Source of the DNA: an uncultured Eubacteriales bacterium
GTDB lineage: Bacteria; Bacillota; Clostridia; Oscillospirales; Oscillospiraceae
Direction: 5' to 3'
Length of the DNA stretch: 13,536 nt
Assembly: GCA_900540545.1 (NCBI GenBank)
Contig: UQGJ01000070.1
Coordinates: 1 to 13,536, forward strand
Shown here: positions 13,532 through 13,536 of the stretch, piece by piece
Position numbering within the stretch: position 1 is the stretch's first letter
Layout: the number at the start of each line of letters is the position of its first letter
Made by a program: the position numbers and the translations under genes
Notes under the pieces: generated by a model
Told to the model about the DNA's origin: nothing
Seen by the model: only the letters and a program-made list of their open reading frames with translations
The model's database searches: none

Positions 13532-13536
13532 CGAAA

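Overview
The window is GC-rich (roughly 60% or more by eye) and carries a CotJC-type spore-coat catalase gene and a DUF6514 gene. It also has anaerobic acetyl-CoA/acetoacetate enzymes and dense strand-consistent operons. Together these suggest a spore-forming gut clostridium of the Oscillospiraceae, of the Flavonifractor / Intestinimonas / Lawsonibacter kind. The genus is inference; family level is as far as the sequence alone takes me.

Region 1 (1-8303, all on the minus strand) is a catabolic locus that reads as a complete anaerobic phloroglucinol-to-acetyl-CoA pathway. In transcription order the genes are: a carnitine-dehydrogenase-like 3-hydroxyacid dehydrogenase, an OFA-type MFS transporter, the two subunits of an acetoacetate CoA-transferase, and a thiolase. 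These are followed by a crotonase-fold beta-diketone hydrolase related to 6-oxocamphor hydrolase, a BKACE-family beta-keto acid cleavage enzyme, a small degenerate cupin and an SDR reductase. The proposed flow starts with NADPH-dependent reduction of phloroglucinol to dihydrophloroglucinol (SDR). The ring is then opened by hydrolysis to 3-hydroxy-5-oxohexanoate (crotonase homologue) and oxidised to triacetate (3-hydroxyacid dehydrogenase). Cleavage with acetyl-CoA gives acetoacetate plus acetoacetyl-CoA (BKACE). CoA-transferase and thiolase then feed the products to acetyl-CoA. This matches, from memory, the gene set reported for Clostridium scatologenes phloroglucinol degradation. A textbook sigma-54 promoter (TGGCACG-N4-TTGCT) lies just upstream of the first gene. 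A sigma-A-like promoter lies before the cupin-SDR pair, and a terminator closes the locus. The first 18 codons of a probable NfnA/PyrK-like flavoprotein subunit lie beyond that terminator at the left edge.

Region 2 (8304-11065) starts with a divergent intergenic region that holds the sigma-54 promoter, repeated AATGC/GCATT half-sites (possible activator sites) and a plus-strand promoter. Next come two plus-strand genes, an MBOAT O-acyltransferase and a membrane-anchored SGNH/DltD-like protein. They probably form an O-acylation module for a surface polymer. A 20-bp perfect bidirectional terminator closes it.

Region 3 (11066-13536) holds a DUF6514 gene (minus), a 79-residue two-helix membrane protein (plus) and a minus-strand operon. 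That operon encodes a ribbon-helix-helix protein, an unrecognised 153-residue protein translationally coupled to it, and a CotJC-like manganese catalase. The right edge is a run of three short hairpins that looks like a dispersed non-coding repeat. No rRNA, tRNA, CRISPR or transposase gene was seen.
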